A stretch of DNA of 64,000 bases from Dactylorhiza incarnata (GCA_033032865.1 JAWHQI010000121.1:6448001-6512000); one strand, 5' to 3'; shown: positions 1 through 10,062, counted from the stretch's first letter. The notes: generated by a model from the letters alone, not told the origin. Program-made: numbers and translations.

Positions 1-385
1 GTGACACAGACACATAACCAGATGTTGAAGGTGTGCTGCCAGAAGTAGGAGTCGGAACGATCCGGATATCCGACTCGACATCCTCATCCAATTGGCGAAG
101 ATAATCAGCACAATCCTTCAAAGCATGATCTGTGCTCTGACAAAACAAGCACTGCCTTACAGGCTTCTTTGGCGCAACGGGTGCTGAAGCCGAAAAGAAG
201 AATGATGGTAAAGGCGCAACAGAATAGCCATAGGACTTACACGCACCATATGGAGTACCAGACGAAGTCGGTGCTCCATGTACTGGGCCTTGAGTGCTAG
301 GGCTACTATCTCCCTTTGGACATCTATCATTAGCATGAGAGATATCTCCACAAAAACGACAACGAATATGAAATGAAGCCCACAT
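1..385 (-). CDS. gag-like zinc-knuckle protein, N-terminal part, cut by window edge
   Basis: Reading from an ATG at 385 down to base 1, the frame is open. It encodes a protein beginning MWASFHIRC with two CX2CX4HX4C zinc knuckles, one near residues 9-22 and one near residues 76-89. Element J has the same arrangement (start MWAHLNFRC, two knuckles, then an RIVP segment), which supports this ATG and this frame; other longer frames here are shadows. Such knuckles bind RNA in retrotransposon nucleocapsid proteins. No capsid domain is visible in the part seen. The remainder lies outside the window. Confidence 0.75.
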   Translation of the reverse strand, partial: MWASFHIRCRFCGDISHANDRCPKGDSSPSTQGPVHGAPTSSGTPYGACKSYGYSVAPLPSFFFSASAPVAPKKPVRQCLFCQSTDHALKDCADYLRQLDEDVESDIRIVPTPTSGSTPSTSGYVSVS

Positions 386-575
386 TGTGTGGAGATAAAG
401 AGATTCAAACAGAAAACACTATTGTGCAAAATAATACACCCAACAAAAATTTACCAAACAACCTAATAAAAACATTAAAACAGAATAAGAAGAAATAAAA
501 CAAAAGAATGCAATACACAAATGGAAGGGCTTCTCAATCAGATTCTCCCTCTCCAGAAAACTCACACGTCTGTGT

Positions 576-593
576 TCCCCGGCAACGGCGCCA
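576..593 (-). other. primer binding site of A (tRNA-Asp-like)
   Basis: On the minus strand this reads TGGCGCCGTTGCCGGGGA, six bases inside the LTR edge. The same 18 bases occur at the equivalent place in C and J. Athila-type elements are known to prime from tRNA-Asp with this type of sequence. Confidence 0.85.
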
Positions 594-599
594 AAAACT

Positions 600-2241
600 T
601 GATGCGCAAATCTCGCACACCGCTATAGGCGGTAGCGAGACTGCGGCACGAAACGGCAGTGTACCGATCGTTCAAGTAATATAAAACGAGGAGTAATCCC
701 CGAGTATCGAATCTCGAAGGAACACAGTAAGGTGGAGCTAACTATTGAGGAAGGACTTGAGATCGAAGTCCTTTGGGTCGGATGGGTGCGAACAGGGGTG
801 ATTTAGTTTGTGGAAAATAAAATAAAAGAGCTACTCAACTACTCCTATGCAGGCCTTGAGCGCACTGCTTCGCTAGGCGGGATGGAAACTACGTAGGCCT
901 TGAACGCACTACTTCGCAAGGGCGGATGGACGAGAAGGCTAGCGGATGAGATGGATAAGTGCGGAATCGAACTGTGCAGGCCTTGAGCGCACTGCTTCGT
1001 TAGGCGAATGGATTACATGGGCCGCTATGCCACGCTTCGCTAGGCGGATGGACGAGTAGGCATGCGGAATGAGGGTCACAAGCACCTCGTCGACAAGCAC
1101 GCCACTAGCAATTGCTAGTGCTGCACACGAACGCAGTGGGTGGAGTGGTGGATGAAGCTGTGGCGCATCTCAGACACACAAATAACCAAATAGTTTCATA
1201 GAAATATGAAATAAACATTACAATTAAAGATCATTGTGCATATCATCCAAAAATACAAGAATCTACCCTATAATATCATTACAGGTTGAAAGAGAGTAAG
1301 AAATCGACCGAATCCGAAGGCTCGTTGTAGATTCACGGTTGGAATCGCCGGGTTTTCAATCCGCGTCCAAGCTCGGTCAGCAACTACGTCCGGGGTAGAG
1401 GACGGCTGTCACTACCTCCTAATGGACTCGTCTTCTTCGTTTCACGATCCGCTCGGCTTCAATACATGGCTCCCAAGCAGGATGATGAAATCTGGGCGGA
1501 GATCCTTCCTTTTGAAGCTTGTAGATGACGGAGATGGCCGAGGTGATCTCCGGGCTCAAGATAGGCGTGAAGAATAGTCCCGGAGCACCTCCTGGTGGTG
1601 GAAGATGATGCAGGGGGCGGAAGAGGCGAACAGAGCTCGAAAACGACGGACTGGAATGATCGTCCGACCTAATTTCACGGGCTGTATATTTATAGAAAAC
1701 AGGGCGCACGATCAGTGGCGCACGGCCAGTGGTCATGCGCACTGAAAGTTGGTGATCGTGCGCGCTGTGCCCGAAAACCTGCAAAACAAAACTGCAGAAA
1801 ATAATAAAGCGCACGACCTAATGCACGACCGTGCGTAAAAACGCACGACCAAAATCCGAATGCTGTTTTGGGCCATAAATGAACGCGTACGATCGCAGCC
1901 GACCGTGCGTGAGTAAAACGCACGACCGTGTGATTCATGCAGACATGAAAACTGGGCATAATTGATGATCTACCCACCTGCACAGCTCCAAACAAGCTGG
2001 GGCACATACCACCAGCACATAGAAATATATAATAACAACAAAATAAAGACATGGGGAGCACCATGTGCTTACCCCCAACAGAATAGTGCGCAAATGCACA
2101 CCACAATGGGCCAAAATGTTGCACAAATAGTGAAAACACGTACGAGTAAAATATAAGAAATTAAGGACTGAAAATGAAGTGCAAAAGCAGGAAAACTAGC
2201 CCAAATGAGTCCATAAAAGTGTATATAAATGGGACTCAGCA
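600..2241 (-). repeat. 5' LTR of element A
   Basis: The plus-strand copy starts TGATGCG and ends GACTCAGCA. It contains the inverted motif CACTAGCAATTGCTAGTG, repeats of TTGAGCGCACTGCTTCG type, and several GCGCACGAC/GTCGTGCGC inverted pairs between about 1700 and 1925, all shared with C and J. Divergence from C and J is visible by eye. No protein-coding sequence is supported inside it; the short ORFs are shadows. Confidence 0.85.
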
Positions 2242-2739
2242 CTCCTCCTCTCACCCCCAAGCTGGGGCGGGGAGAGAGGGGCCTGCGGCTCCTCCTCTCG
2301 CCCCCAAGCTGGGGCGGGGCGAGAGGGGCCTGCGGCTCCTCCTCTCGCCCCCAAGATGGGGCGGGGCGAGAGGGGTTTGCGGCTCCTCCTCTCGCCCCCA
2401 ATATGGGGTGGGGCGAGAGGGGCCTGCGGCCTCACTTCTCGCCCCCAAGCTGGGGCGGGGCGAGAGGGGCCTGCGGCCTCACCTCTCGCCCCCAAGCTGG
2501 GGACGGGGCGAGAGGGAGGGCTCACCCCTCCTCCTCTCGCCCCCCTCTACTGGGGGCGGGGGGCGAGGGGGAGGGCTCGCCCCCCCTCCTCTCGCCCCCG
2601 TACACGGGCTGGGCGAGCAGGAGGTCTCCGCCTCCACCGCTCGTCCCCTTTCTCCCTGCCTAGGACCATTCTGCCAACTAATGCTCTAAAAGGCCCTTGG
2701 GTCCCGGGAGAGCACTCGACGAATACGGGGTTGTACACA
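2242..2739 (-). repeat. 3' LTR of B, truncated
   Basis: Its right 250 bases (about 2500-2739) match the end of the right LTR at 7440-7688 almost base for base, ending GGTTGTACACA. The rest of the LTR, including the TGTTGAAACTG terminus, is missing because element A interrupts it at 2241/2242. Confidence 0.85.
2244..2595. repeat. 47-bp GC-rich tandem array, left LTR of B
   Basis: About six copies of a 47-bp unit centred on an imperfect palindrome, CTCGCCCCC-AAGCT-GGGGCGGGGCGAG. The unit alternates CTGCGGCTCC and CTGCGGCCTC variants. Long open frames on both strands here come from the low stop density of the repeat and are not genes. Confidence 0.9.
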
Positions 2740-2754
2740 ATCCCCTCTCTTTGC
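2740..2754 (-). other. polypurine tract of B
   Basis: On the minus strand GCAAAGAGAGGGGAT lies directly upstream of the left (3') LTR start TGTGTACA, the place where plus-strand DNA synthesis is primed. It fixes the orientation of B as minus. Confidence 0.75.
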
Positions 2755-2844
2755 TAGGTTATCTTAAGCTCGCAAAGAATCATCCAACCCTGAGTGTTCG
2801 CCGAGTGGTGCTGAAAATTGCGCCATAAGAGAAGCCCCTCTTGG

Positions 2845-3895
2845 GAAAAACACTTAGCCTCCCTGGGAGGTCAACCTAGCCTGCTGGCTAGTGAGAGCCC
2901 GGTCAGTGGAAAAACACTTAGCTTCCCCGAGAGGTCATCCTACCCTGCCGGCTAGCGAGAGCCCGGCTAGCGGAGCCACCCCGGGGGAAAAACACTTAGC
3001 CTCCCTGGGAGGTCAAGCTCGCCTGCCGGCTAGTGAGAGCCCGGTCAGGGGAACCATCCGAGGGGAAAAACACTTGCCCTCCCTGGGAGGTCAACCTGGC
3101 CTTCCGGCTAGTGAGAGCCCGGTCAGCGGAAAAACAATTAGCTTCCCCGAGAGGTCATCCTACCCTGCCGGCTAGCGAGAGCCCGGTCAGCGGAAAAACA
3201 CTTAGCTTCCCCGAGAGGTCATCCTACCCTGCCGGCTAGCGAGAGCCCGACTAGCGGAGCCACCCCGGGGGAAAAACACTTAGCCTCCCCAGAGGTCATC
3301 CTACCCTGCCGGCTAGCGAGAGCCCGGCTAGCGGAGCCACCCCTGGGGAAAAAGACTTAGCCTCCCCGAGAGGTCATCCTACACTGCCGGCTAGCTAGAG
3401 CCCGACTAGCGGAGCCACCCCGGGGGAAAAACACTTAGCCTCCCCGAGAGGTCATCCTACCCTGCCGGCTAGCGAGAGACCGGCTAGCGGAGCCACCCTG
3501 GGGGAAAAACACTTAGCCTCCCCGAGAGGTCATCCTACCCTGCCGGCTAGCGAGAGCCCGGTTAGAGGAGCCACCCAGGGGAAAAACACTTAGCCTCCCC
3601 GAGAGGTCATACTACCCTGCCGGCTAGCGAGAGCCCGGCTAGCGGAGCCACCCCGGGGGAAAAACACTTAGCCTCCCCGAGAGGTCATCCTACCCTGCCG
3701 GCAAGCGAGAGCCCGGCTAGCGGAGCCACCCCGGGGGAAAAACACTTAGCCTCCCCGAGAGGTCATCCTACCCTGCCGGCTAGCGAGAGACCGGTTAGCG
3801 GAGCCACCCCGGGGGAAAAACACTTAGCCTCCCCGAGAGGTCTTCCTACCCTGCCGGCTAGCGAGAGCCCGGCTAGCGGAGCCATCCGAGGGGGA
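2845..3895. repeat. 78-bp tandem repeat block inside B
   Basis: About twelve to thirteen copies of a unit of roughly 78 bp with the landmarks GAAAAACACTTAGCCTCC, GAGAGGTCATCCTACC and GGCTAGCGAGAGCCCGG. Some copies lack the AGCGGAGCCACCCCGG part, giving shorter units near 2900 and 3130. It lies between the 3' LTR and the gag remnant, where pol would be in a complete element. Confidence 0.9.
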
Positions 3896-5080
3896 CTGCA
3901 GCACCAAAGACTTATCACCTTGCCAGCCTCTCCAGAGATCAACCTGAACCCCCCGTCTAGTGAGAGTCCGATATGGTGCATTCCACCACCATCATATACC
4001 ACCTTGCCAGCCTCTCCAGAGATCAACCTGAACCCCCTGTCTAGTGAGAGCCCGGGGGAGGAATCGATCTGGGGCATTCCAGCACCAACATATACCACCT
4101 TGCCAGCCTCTCCAGAGATCAACCTGAACCCCCCGTCTAGTGAGAGCCCGGGAGCGGAATCGATCTGGGGCATTCCAGCACCAACATATTTATCACCTTG
4201 CCAGCCTCTCCAGAGATCAACCTGAACCCCCCGTCTAGTGAGAGCCCGGTAGCGGAATCGATCTGGGGCATTCTAGCACCAAACATATATCACCTTGCCA
4301 GCCTCTCCAGAGATCAACCAGAACCCCCCGTCTAGTGAGAGCCCGGGAGCGGAATCGATCTGGGGCATTCCAGCACCAAACATTTATCACCTTGCCAGCC
4401 TCTCCAGAGATCAACCTGAACTCCCCGTCTAGTGAGAGCCCGGGAGCGGAATCGATCTGGGGCATTCCATCACCAACATATACCACCTTGCCAGCCTCTC
4501 CAGAGATCAACCTGAACCCCCCGTCTAGTGAGACCCCAGGAGCGGAATCGATCTGGGGCATTCCAGCACCAACATATACCAACTTGCCAACCTCTCTAGA
4601 GATCAACCTGAACCCCCCGTCTAGTGAGAGCCCGGGAGCGGAATCGATCTGGGGCATTCCAGCACAAACATATTTATCACCTTGCCAGCCTCTCCAGAGA
4701 TCAACCTGAACCCCCCGTCTAGTGAGAGCCCGGGAGCGGAATCGATCTGGGGCATTCCAGCACCAAACATATATCACCTTGCCAGCCTCTCCAGAGATCA
4801 ACCTGAACCCCCCGTCTAGTGAGAGCCCGGGAGCGGAATCGATCTGGGGCATTCCAGCACCAAACATTTATCACCTTGCCAGCCTCTCCAGAGATCAACC
4901 TGAACCCCCGTCTAGTGAGAGCCCGTGAGCGGAATCGATCTGGGGAATTCCAGCACCAAACATTTATCACCTTGCCAGCCTCTCCAGAGATCAACCTGAA
5001 CCCCCGTCTAGTGAGAGCCCGTGAGCGGAATCGATCTGGGGCATTCCAGCACCAAACATTTATCACCTCGTTAGTCATAA
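3896..5080. repeat. 96-97-bp tandem repeat block inside B
   Basis: About twelve copies of a 96-97-bp unit with landmarks GGAATCGATCTGGGGCATTC, CACCTTGCCAGCCTCTCC and CCCGTCTAGTGAGAGCCCGG. It follows the 78-bp block directly and shares its core (GCCTC-CC-GAG-TCA ... CTAG-GAGAGCCCGG), so both blocks appear to descend from one unit. The minus-strand frames repeating MPQIDSAPGLSLDG are translations of this unit and show no sign of being a real protein, since the period changes frame. Confidence 0.9.
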
Positions 5081-5234
5081 TATTGTATGCAAGAAAAAGA
5101 AACTAAGTACGAAAACAAACCATCGCACTACGTGGATTTACTGGTACAAGCGTTTTTGGTCGCCACCACTTAGCTCGGGATATCCTTTCTTCGTCTCCAA
5201 CATCCTGGGTCCTGTCCTCCTCGATCCCCTTTGG
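5081..5234. other. short noncoding link in B
   Basis: Non-repetitive sequence between the tandem block and the end of the gag remnant. I recognise nothing in it. Confidence 0.5.
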
Positions 5235-5591
5235 TTAGTGTCGTTGTTGCATCAGACCCATTGCCTCCCTTATTTCCAAAAACTCGGGGCAGGTGGATGT
5301 TGCGTGACCTTCCTCCTGGTGGAAGTCGCAGTAGGATAACTCCACCCTACCCCTTCCTCTTCCTCTTCTTTCTGCTTTCCTGGCTCTCCTCCTTCTTCCC
5401 CCGCCCATCGCCATAGTTTGCGGAGGCGGCGGAGGGGGTGCCCTTGGTCCCTGCCCCCACCTTGGGTAGTTGGATCTTTTCCTTTTGAAATTCCCCCTTC
5501 CTTGCTCTCGCGGAATCGACTTGCTGGCCTCTGCGCTCGCCGGGCTGTTGGATAGCCTCCACCCGGGGTGGTCTCGACCATCAACATTCAC
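5235..5591 (-). pseudogene. C-terminal gag remnant of B with zinc finger
   Basis: A 118-codon frame rich in Arg, Gly and Pro ends in a YCDFHQEEGHATSTC motif (near residues 88-102), a CX2HX4HX4C zinc finger of the type found in gag of plant Tat-group gypsy elements. A run of Pro and an Arg/Lys-rich stretch precede it. It overlaps the end of the N-terminal gag frame by a few bases in another frame, so the original gag frame is broken here. The capsid region expected between the two parts is absent. Confidence 0.6.
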
Positions 5592-6189
5592 TCGATTTCT
5601 TTTGGGGTGGGGCGAGTGGGGGTCGGATGCCTCCCCGCTCGCCCCCTTTTGGGACTGGGCTAGAAGGGCCGGGGCGAGCTGGGAGGGCGCCTCCCTCCTG
5701 AGCTCGCCCCCTTGCAGGGGCGGGTCGAGCTGGGAGGGCGCCTCCCTCCTGAGCTCGCCCCCTTGCAGGGGCGGGGCGAGCTAGGAGGGCATCCCCCTCC
5801 TGAGCTCGCCCCCTTGCAGGGGCGGGGCGAGCTGGGATGGCGCCCCCTCCTGAGCTCGCCCCCTTGCAGGGGCAGGGCGAGCTGGGAGGGCGCCCCCTCC
5901 AGAGCTCGCCCCCCTGGGGATGGGCGAGTGAGGGTATGGCACCTCCCCACTCCCCCCCCACTGGTACCTCCTTCCTGGACTGTTGGCCGAGAGTTCCCTC
6001 GTCCACCTGCTGGGGCGGGACCTCCGGACCATCTCCTCTTCTGCCTCCGACCATCATGGTGAAAGCAACCTCGAAGGTCTGCAGGACCTCTTGCTTGAAA
6101 TTTTCGAACATCTCCAACGTCACCCCAGCTACCGGGGGCTGCGGGTGACCAGGGTCGGAACTTCCCCCACCTCCGTCCATGGAGCTCAT
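5581..6189 (-). pseudogene. N-terminal gag remnant of B invaded by a 51-bp repeat
   Basis: The frame starts at 6189, about 49 bases inside the 5' LTR edge, as expected for gag. The first 90 residues look like a gag N-terminus (MFENFKQEVLQTFEVAF); the rest is a 17-residue repeat, ARPAPARGRAQEGGALP, encoded by a GC-rich 50-51-bp tandem unit. One unit has lost a base, so the repeat peptide changes frame. The repeat replaces what should be the capsid domain. I judge it non-functional. Confidence 0.55.
5640..5930. repeat. 50-51-bp GC-rich tandem repeat within gag of B
   Basis: Five to six units containing CTCGCCCCCTTGCAGGGGCGG followed by CGAGCTGGGAGGGCG. The core is an imperfect palindrome nearly the same as the core of the 47-bp unit in the LTRs of B (CTCGCCCCC-spacer-GGGGCGGGGCGAG). 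Confidence 0.85.
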
Positions 6190-6214
6190 CTTGAGAGTTT
6201 CTTGAATCGGTCAC

Positions 6215-6237
6215 ACTCCACGCTCACCGCACCATAA
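6215..6237 (-). other. expected primer-binding region of B
   Basis: The bases next to the 5' LTR read TTATGGTGCGGTGAGCGTGG on the minus strand. This position must hold the primer site, but I cannot match it to a tRNA with confidence. Confidence 0.35.
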
Positions 6238-6551
6238 TGTTGAAACTGATTTCTCGATCTCTTGTGGAGTTCGGGGCCCTCTGCAGCTGAGGGGAGACCA
6301 ACCCTTACTCCCCACAAGGGAGAGATCTAGGTTAAAGGTTGAGGAACTAAGGACTAGACCAAGGGCTTAGTGTGGAGGTCCCGCAACATATCCGGAAGTC
6401 CCCTAGGAACTTCCCCTCCCAAGCCACTACTAAGCTTGGGCACCACTGGAGGCTCTCCTCACCCCCTAGAGAGAGATTTGGGGAGGGAGAGAGAGAGAGG
6501 GCGAGAGCTAGCCTAGAACAAGCTTGCCTCCAAATGGTGCCCCCTTGGTCC

Positions 6552-6559
6552 TATTTATA
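6552..6559 (-). promoter_or_regulatory. TATA box in 5' LTR of B
   Basis: TATAAATA on the minus strand, inside the inverted CCTATAAATAGG context, downstream of the GC-rich array. It is the likely core promoter of B. Confidence 0.6.
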
Positions 6560-6779
6560 GGATTTCCGGATCTGGGCTGCAAATAGCCAAAAACTGACCT
6601 GCGGAATTACCAAAATACCCTCGAATTGGGCTGCAGATAGCCAAATCCCGCTGTTCTGAGGCGCTAAATGCAGACCGACCCCTCCCCCCGGAACTGGGCG
6701 AGAGGGGTTACCTCGCGGGGCTCGACGAGCCCACCAACTAGGGTGGGGCGAGGCCCGGGGGTCGGCCCCCCCTGCTGGC

Positions 6780-7460
6780 CTCGCCCCCCTGCTGGGGCGG
6801 GGCGAGAGGGGTTGCGGCCTCACCTCTCCCCCCCAAGCTGGGGCAGGGCGAGAGGGGCTTGCGGCTCCTCCTCTCGCCCCCAAGCTGGGGCGGGGCGAGA
6901 GGGGCCTGCGGCCTCACCTCTCGCCCCCAAGCTGGGGCGGGGCGAAAGGGGCCTGCGGCCTCACCTCTCGCCCCCAAGCTGGGGCGGGGTGAGAGGGGCA
7001 TGCGGCCTCACCTCTCGCCCCCAAGCTGGGGCGGGGCGAGAGGGGCATGCGGCTCCTCCTCTCGCCCCTAAGCTGGGGCGGGGCGAGAGGGGCCTGCGGC
7101 TCCTCCTCTCTCCCCCAAGCTGGGGTGGGGCGAGAGGGGCCTGCGACCTCACCTCTCGCCCCCAAGCTGGGGCGGGGCGAGAGGGGCCTGCGGCTCCTCC
7201 TCTCGCCCCGAAGCTGGGGCGGGGCGAGAGGGGCCTGCGATTCCTCCTCTCTCCCCCAAGCTGGGGCGGGGCGAGAGGGGCCTGCGGCTCCTCCTCTCGC
7301 CCCTAAGATGGGGCGGGGCGAGAGGGGCATGCGGTTCCTCCTCTCGCCCCAAGCTAGTGTGGGGCGAGAGGGGCCTGCGGCCTCACTTCTCTCCCCCAAG
7401 CTGGGGCGGGGCGAGAGGGGCCTGCGGCCTCACCTCTCTCCCCCAAGCTGGGGACGGGGC
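6780..7460. repeat. 47-bp GC-rich tandem array, right LTR of B
   Basis: About fourteen copies of the same 47-bp palindromic unit as in the left LTR, mixing the GGCTCCTCCTCTC and GGCCTCACCTCTC variants. It sits upstream of the TATA box on the minus strand, where enhancer repeats of U3 are found. Confidence 0.9.
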
Positions 7461-7834
7461 AAGAGGGAGGGCTCGCCCCTCCTCCTCTTGCCCCCTCTAC
7501 TGGGGGCGGGGGCGAGGGGGAGGGCTCGCCCCTCCTCCTCTCGCCCCCGTACACGGGCTGGGCGAGCGGGAGGTCTCCGCCTCCACCGCTCGTCCCCTTT
7601 CTCCCCGCCTGGGAACATTCTGCCAACTAATGCTCTAAAAGTCCCTTGGGTCCCGGGAGAGCACTCAGCGAATACGGGGTTGTACACAAGGTATTACTGA
7701 GTCTCCCCATGCTATCCGCGATGCTTATGCAGCCAGATGCTAGGTTTGAGGAGGGAAGCAGGTTTCATCTGAATGCTACTCATAATGTAGAATTGCGCAC
7801 ATATGGTGTTCGACATAATGCTTAGGCGAAAACT

Positions 7835-8065
7835 GTGTGTGGTACCCCCTCACCGGCAAGGTCTAAGACCTCCTGCGATGTGTTTCATGTGAAGGAAAGG
7901 CTCCAAGACGTAAGTGTCAACGACAATTCGGTGTGTATGGATGATGATGTGGTGCTTCAGACTATCGTCTCCTTTGATTTCGCCATTGTAGAGACTCTGC
8001 TTGGCTGTCGCCTTCCGTTCAACATTCTTGCCATCGAATTGCGTCAGTGTGAATCAGGCTGTTGA
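7835..8065 (+). pseudogene. possible DUF4283-like fragment
   Basis: A 76-codon frame whose last 35 residues (SFDFAIVETLLGCRLPFNILAIELRQ) have the pattern of the plant DUF4283 region, which often precedes a zinc knuckle in LINE-type and related repeats. There is no start context, no zinc knuckle and no endonuclease nearby. It could be chance; I offer it only as a relic. Confidence 0.3.
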
Positions 8066-8770
8066 ACCGCTCTATATAGGGTGTGAATTGGATCGCAAAA
8101 CCATAAGACTAGATTTAGGCTAACTTTATTCAAGTTTTATGGCTATGTGATTGAGATTTTCACTGTGGCTACATTAGTAAAGTTTGGTTAGAACTCAGTC
8201 ACTAAGCTTTGGAGAGTACTAAGAAATACTTTGTTAGATATATTTTATGTATTGATTTAGAAAGGGAAGTCATTATTTTTAGAGGTAAAAATGAAATTTT
8301 AAACAGACATTCGTCATTGTCTACTCAAAGATCTTATTTATGTTCATTGTTAGAATAATGTCTATTTTAGTATCTAAGATTGAAGTGGTTGTACGCAATA
8401 TTATAAAATTTATAATTTTCGCTTTAGTTTGATGTTAACAATATTGATTTGTCGTTAACAATTTTGTTTGCAATTAGTAATTTTTAAAAAGTTTGATTTG
8501 CTATTAACAATTGTTTACCGATAGCAATTTTTGGTTTACTTTAAACAATTCCCTTAATTAATAGTCATATATAATAAAAATGACAATTTATTGCATTAAT
8601 TTTAGTATTTTTAAAAAATATAGTTCTGATCGGCTTGAATTGGGTTCGAACTTAAGGCTCTGTTTGGCGGGGCGTTTTTGAGAGTGGGTGACTGCCATTT
8701 TTGAAGAAGTCACACCAAATGCTAAAGTCCACTTTGAAAGTGCACAGTTTGCCTCTGAGTATACTCTAGA

Positions 8771-8788
8771 GGGGGGGGGGGGGGGGGG
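8771..8788 (+). repeat. poly-G tract
   Basis: Eighteen consecutive G residues. Shorter runs occur at 17341 (12 G) and near 63584-63597 (14 G). Confidence 0.9.
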
Positions 8789-9044
8789 AGGTAAATGGAG
8801 ATTTAAAATATTATTTATTCTAATTGCACACACACAATAAAAATACTAAGTGTTATGCTTCAACAATACCAAAAGCACAGAATAAAATAAATGATGTTAA
8901 TGTAAAGTAGAAAAGATATAAGCTATATGGGACAGCACAGAAAATTATCACACACAAAAGACACATGATTTTATAGTGGTTCCGCAAAATATGGGTACTC
9001 CACTCGTCTATCACCTGGTAGGAATGCATAACCTGTGTCCGAGT

Positions 9045-9230
9045 CTTTTGATATGGAGACTCTTAGAACCAAAGATCTTTTGATAAGGAGATCTTGAACC
9101 ACTGAGTCTTTTGATAAGGACACTCCTAGAACCAAAGATCTTTTGATAAAGAGATCTTGAACCACAGATCTTTTGATAAAGAGATTTTGAACCACTGAAT
9201 CCTTTGGAAGAGGGATTCTTAAAACTCTTT
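9045..9230. repeat. about 30-bp hairpin minisatellite in LTR of I
   Basis: Roughly six copies of AGATCTTTTGATAAGGAGATCTTGAACC type. Each copy is itself a hairpin with AGATC arms. Confidence 0.8.
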
Positions 9231-9396
9231 ACAGTTGAGGATAAAGGAGAAAGAATAGGAAGAAGTGAGAAGAAGAATTCTGTTCTCAGAATTCTGTAGA
9301 AGCTTTCAGCTTCTGTTCTTCCCTTCAATGGATCTGTTAATGATGAACTCTTGCTTATGATTGTGATGATTTACAATGGTTATATTCTTCAGATCC

Positions 9397-9405
9397 TTTT
9401 TTATA
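9397..9405 (-). promoter_or_regulatory. TATA-like box in LTR of I
   Basis: TATAAAAAA on the minus strand, downstream of the GTCGA-rich repeat cluster in U3. Confidence 0.45.
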
Positions 9406-9869
9406 TCTTCTGCTTGCTATCAGGTTGCTATAAGATGTTGAAGAAAGAGCAGCCTTCAGTTTTTTCATTCAGAGAGAGAGCACTTTTTTTCTCTTTTTCT
9501 TTTTAGGGTTCCGGGAGGAAGAAGAAGAAGAGGGAACCCTAATCGATAAGCTGCTGAGAATTGTAATGAATGCTCTCCCTATTTCTCTTTCTTCTCATCA
9601 TATTTATTGTCCATGATTTATTTTGAATTTGTTTCCTCTTTTGGATTGTCCTGAAAAGGCATAGTCTTGAACAATTAATCTTCCTTTCCTCTTTTGTTTA
9701 CGAACCGTCTATCAGCTGTTTGAATTCATTCCAAGAAAGATTTTCCTGTCTTCTTGAATGCTCTTTTCTATTTTAGGCAATAAATCAGTCGTTGTAGAAC
9801 GGTCTTCAGTACTGTGGGACTTGAGAGAGAGTTTTAAAAGGACAATTGAAAAGGTTTTTTTTTCAGACT

Positions 9870-10062
9870 GTATTCGACACTGCGTCGATTTCATCTTCTC
9901 TCTTATCGACGCACCTTCCAGTTCTTGTAAGAGCAGCTTCGAATTCCTTCTAGCTCTGGTTGAACTTTGTAGTCGACGTTGCGTCGATTACTTATCGACA
10001 TACCCGTCGGGTTGAAGACTTGTGTTTGAACTTCATCGTCTGCGTCGAATTGTAGTCGAAGC
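9870..10062. repeat. GTCGA-rich inverted repeats in LTR of I, part 1
   Basis: Repeated GTCGA and TCGAC words in phrases such as GTCGACGTTGCGTCGATTAC. The cluster continues without a break across the G insertion at 52663-52890. Confidence 0.75.

Larger units (their letters stand above)
1..2241 (-). mobile_element. Athila-like LTR retrotransposon A, 5' part only
   Basis: The element is read on the minus strand: its 5' LTR is 600-2241, a primer binding site follows at 576-593, and a gag-like frame runs off the left window edge. The LTR and leader match those of elements C and J, so the three form one family. On the right the LTR ends in the same GGGACTC-type terminus as C and abuts the 47-bp GC-rich array of element B without that element's own LTR start, so A most likely inserted into the left LTR of B. 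Bases 386-575 are an AT-rich untranslated leader. The target duplication cannot be checked because the other end is outside the window. Confidence 0.85.
2242..7688 (-). mobile_element. Tat-like GC-rich non-autonomous LTR retrotransposon B
   Basis: Two matching LTRs (left 2242-2739, truncated by element A; right 6238-7688) flank a 3.5-kb interior with a polypurine tract, two long tandem-repeat blocks and a damaged gag. On the minus strand the LTR begins TGTGTACAACC and ends TTTCAACA. There is no protease, reverse transcriptase or integrase, so the element depended on a relative for movement. The gag zinc finger has the CX2HX4HX4C form seen in plant Tat/Ogre-group gypsy elements, which is the only basis for the lineage name. 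Confidence 0.8.
6238..7688 (-). repeat. 5' LTR of B
   Basis: Plus-strand ends TGTTGAAACTG and TTGTACACA. It contains a 47-bp array (6780-7460) in the U3 part, then a TATA box at 6552-6559 on the minus strand, then R/U5. The end matches the truncated left LTR. Bases following (7689-7693, AGGTA) would be the target duplication, but its partner is outside the window. Confidence 0.85.
7689..8850. other. unassigned spacer between elements B and I
   Basis: The first 400 bases carry a possible coding relic (7835-8065). From about 8100 the DNA is AT-rich with no open frame. At 8652 the phrase GGCTCTGTTTGGCGGGG recalls ends of plant MITEs, but I found no partner end. An 18-base G run occurs at 8771-8788. 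I see no host gene. Confidence 0.5.
8851..10062 (-). repeat. 3' LTR of I, U5 and R side
   Basis: The probable LTR end is TGTTATGC at 8851 on the plus strand, followed by TTTTATAGTGGTTCCGC, a phrase typical of many plant copia U5 ends. A hairpin-rich minisatellite lies at 9045-9230, a TATA-like box at 9397-9405 (minus) and GTCGA-rich repeats at 9870-10062. It is cut at 10062/10063 by element G and continues at 52668. Confidence 0.6.

Noticed and set aside
2174..2757. Several long open frames on both strands (100-170 codons)
   Set aside because: They are translations of the GC-rich 47-bp array; all frames are open because the unit has few stops. The same holds for 6668-7700.
2845..5080. CRISPR-like direct repeats
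   Set aside because: Repeats are head-to-tail without unique spacers, there is no cas gene, and the DNA is a plant nuclear sequence.
3763..5106. Frames repeating MPQIDSAPGLSLDGGFRLISGEAGK
   Set aside because: Translation of the 97-bp and 78-bp repeats; unit length is not always a codon multiple and no start or family supports a protein.
8645..8700. MITE or hAT end (GGCTCTGTTTGGCGGGG)
   Set aside because: No inverted partner and no target duplication found nearby.
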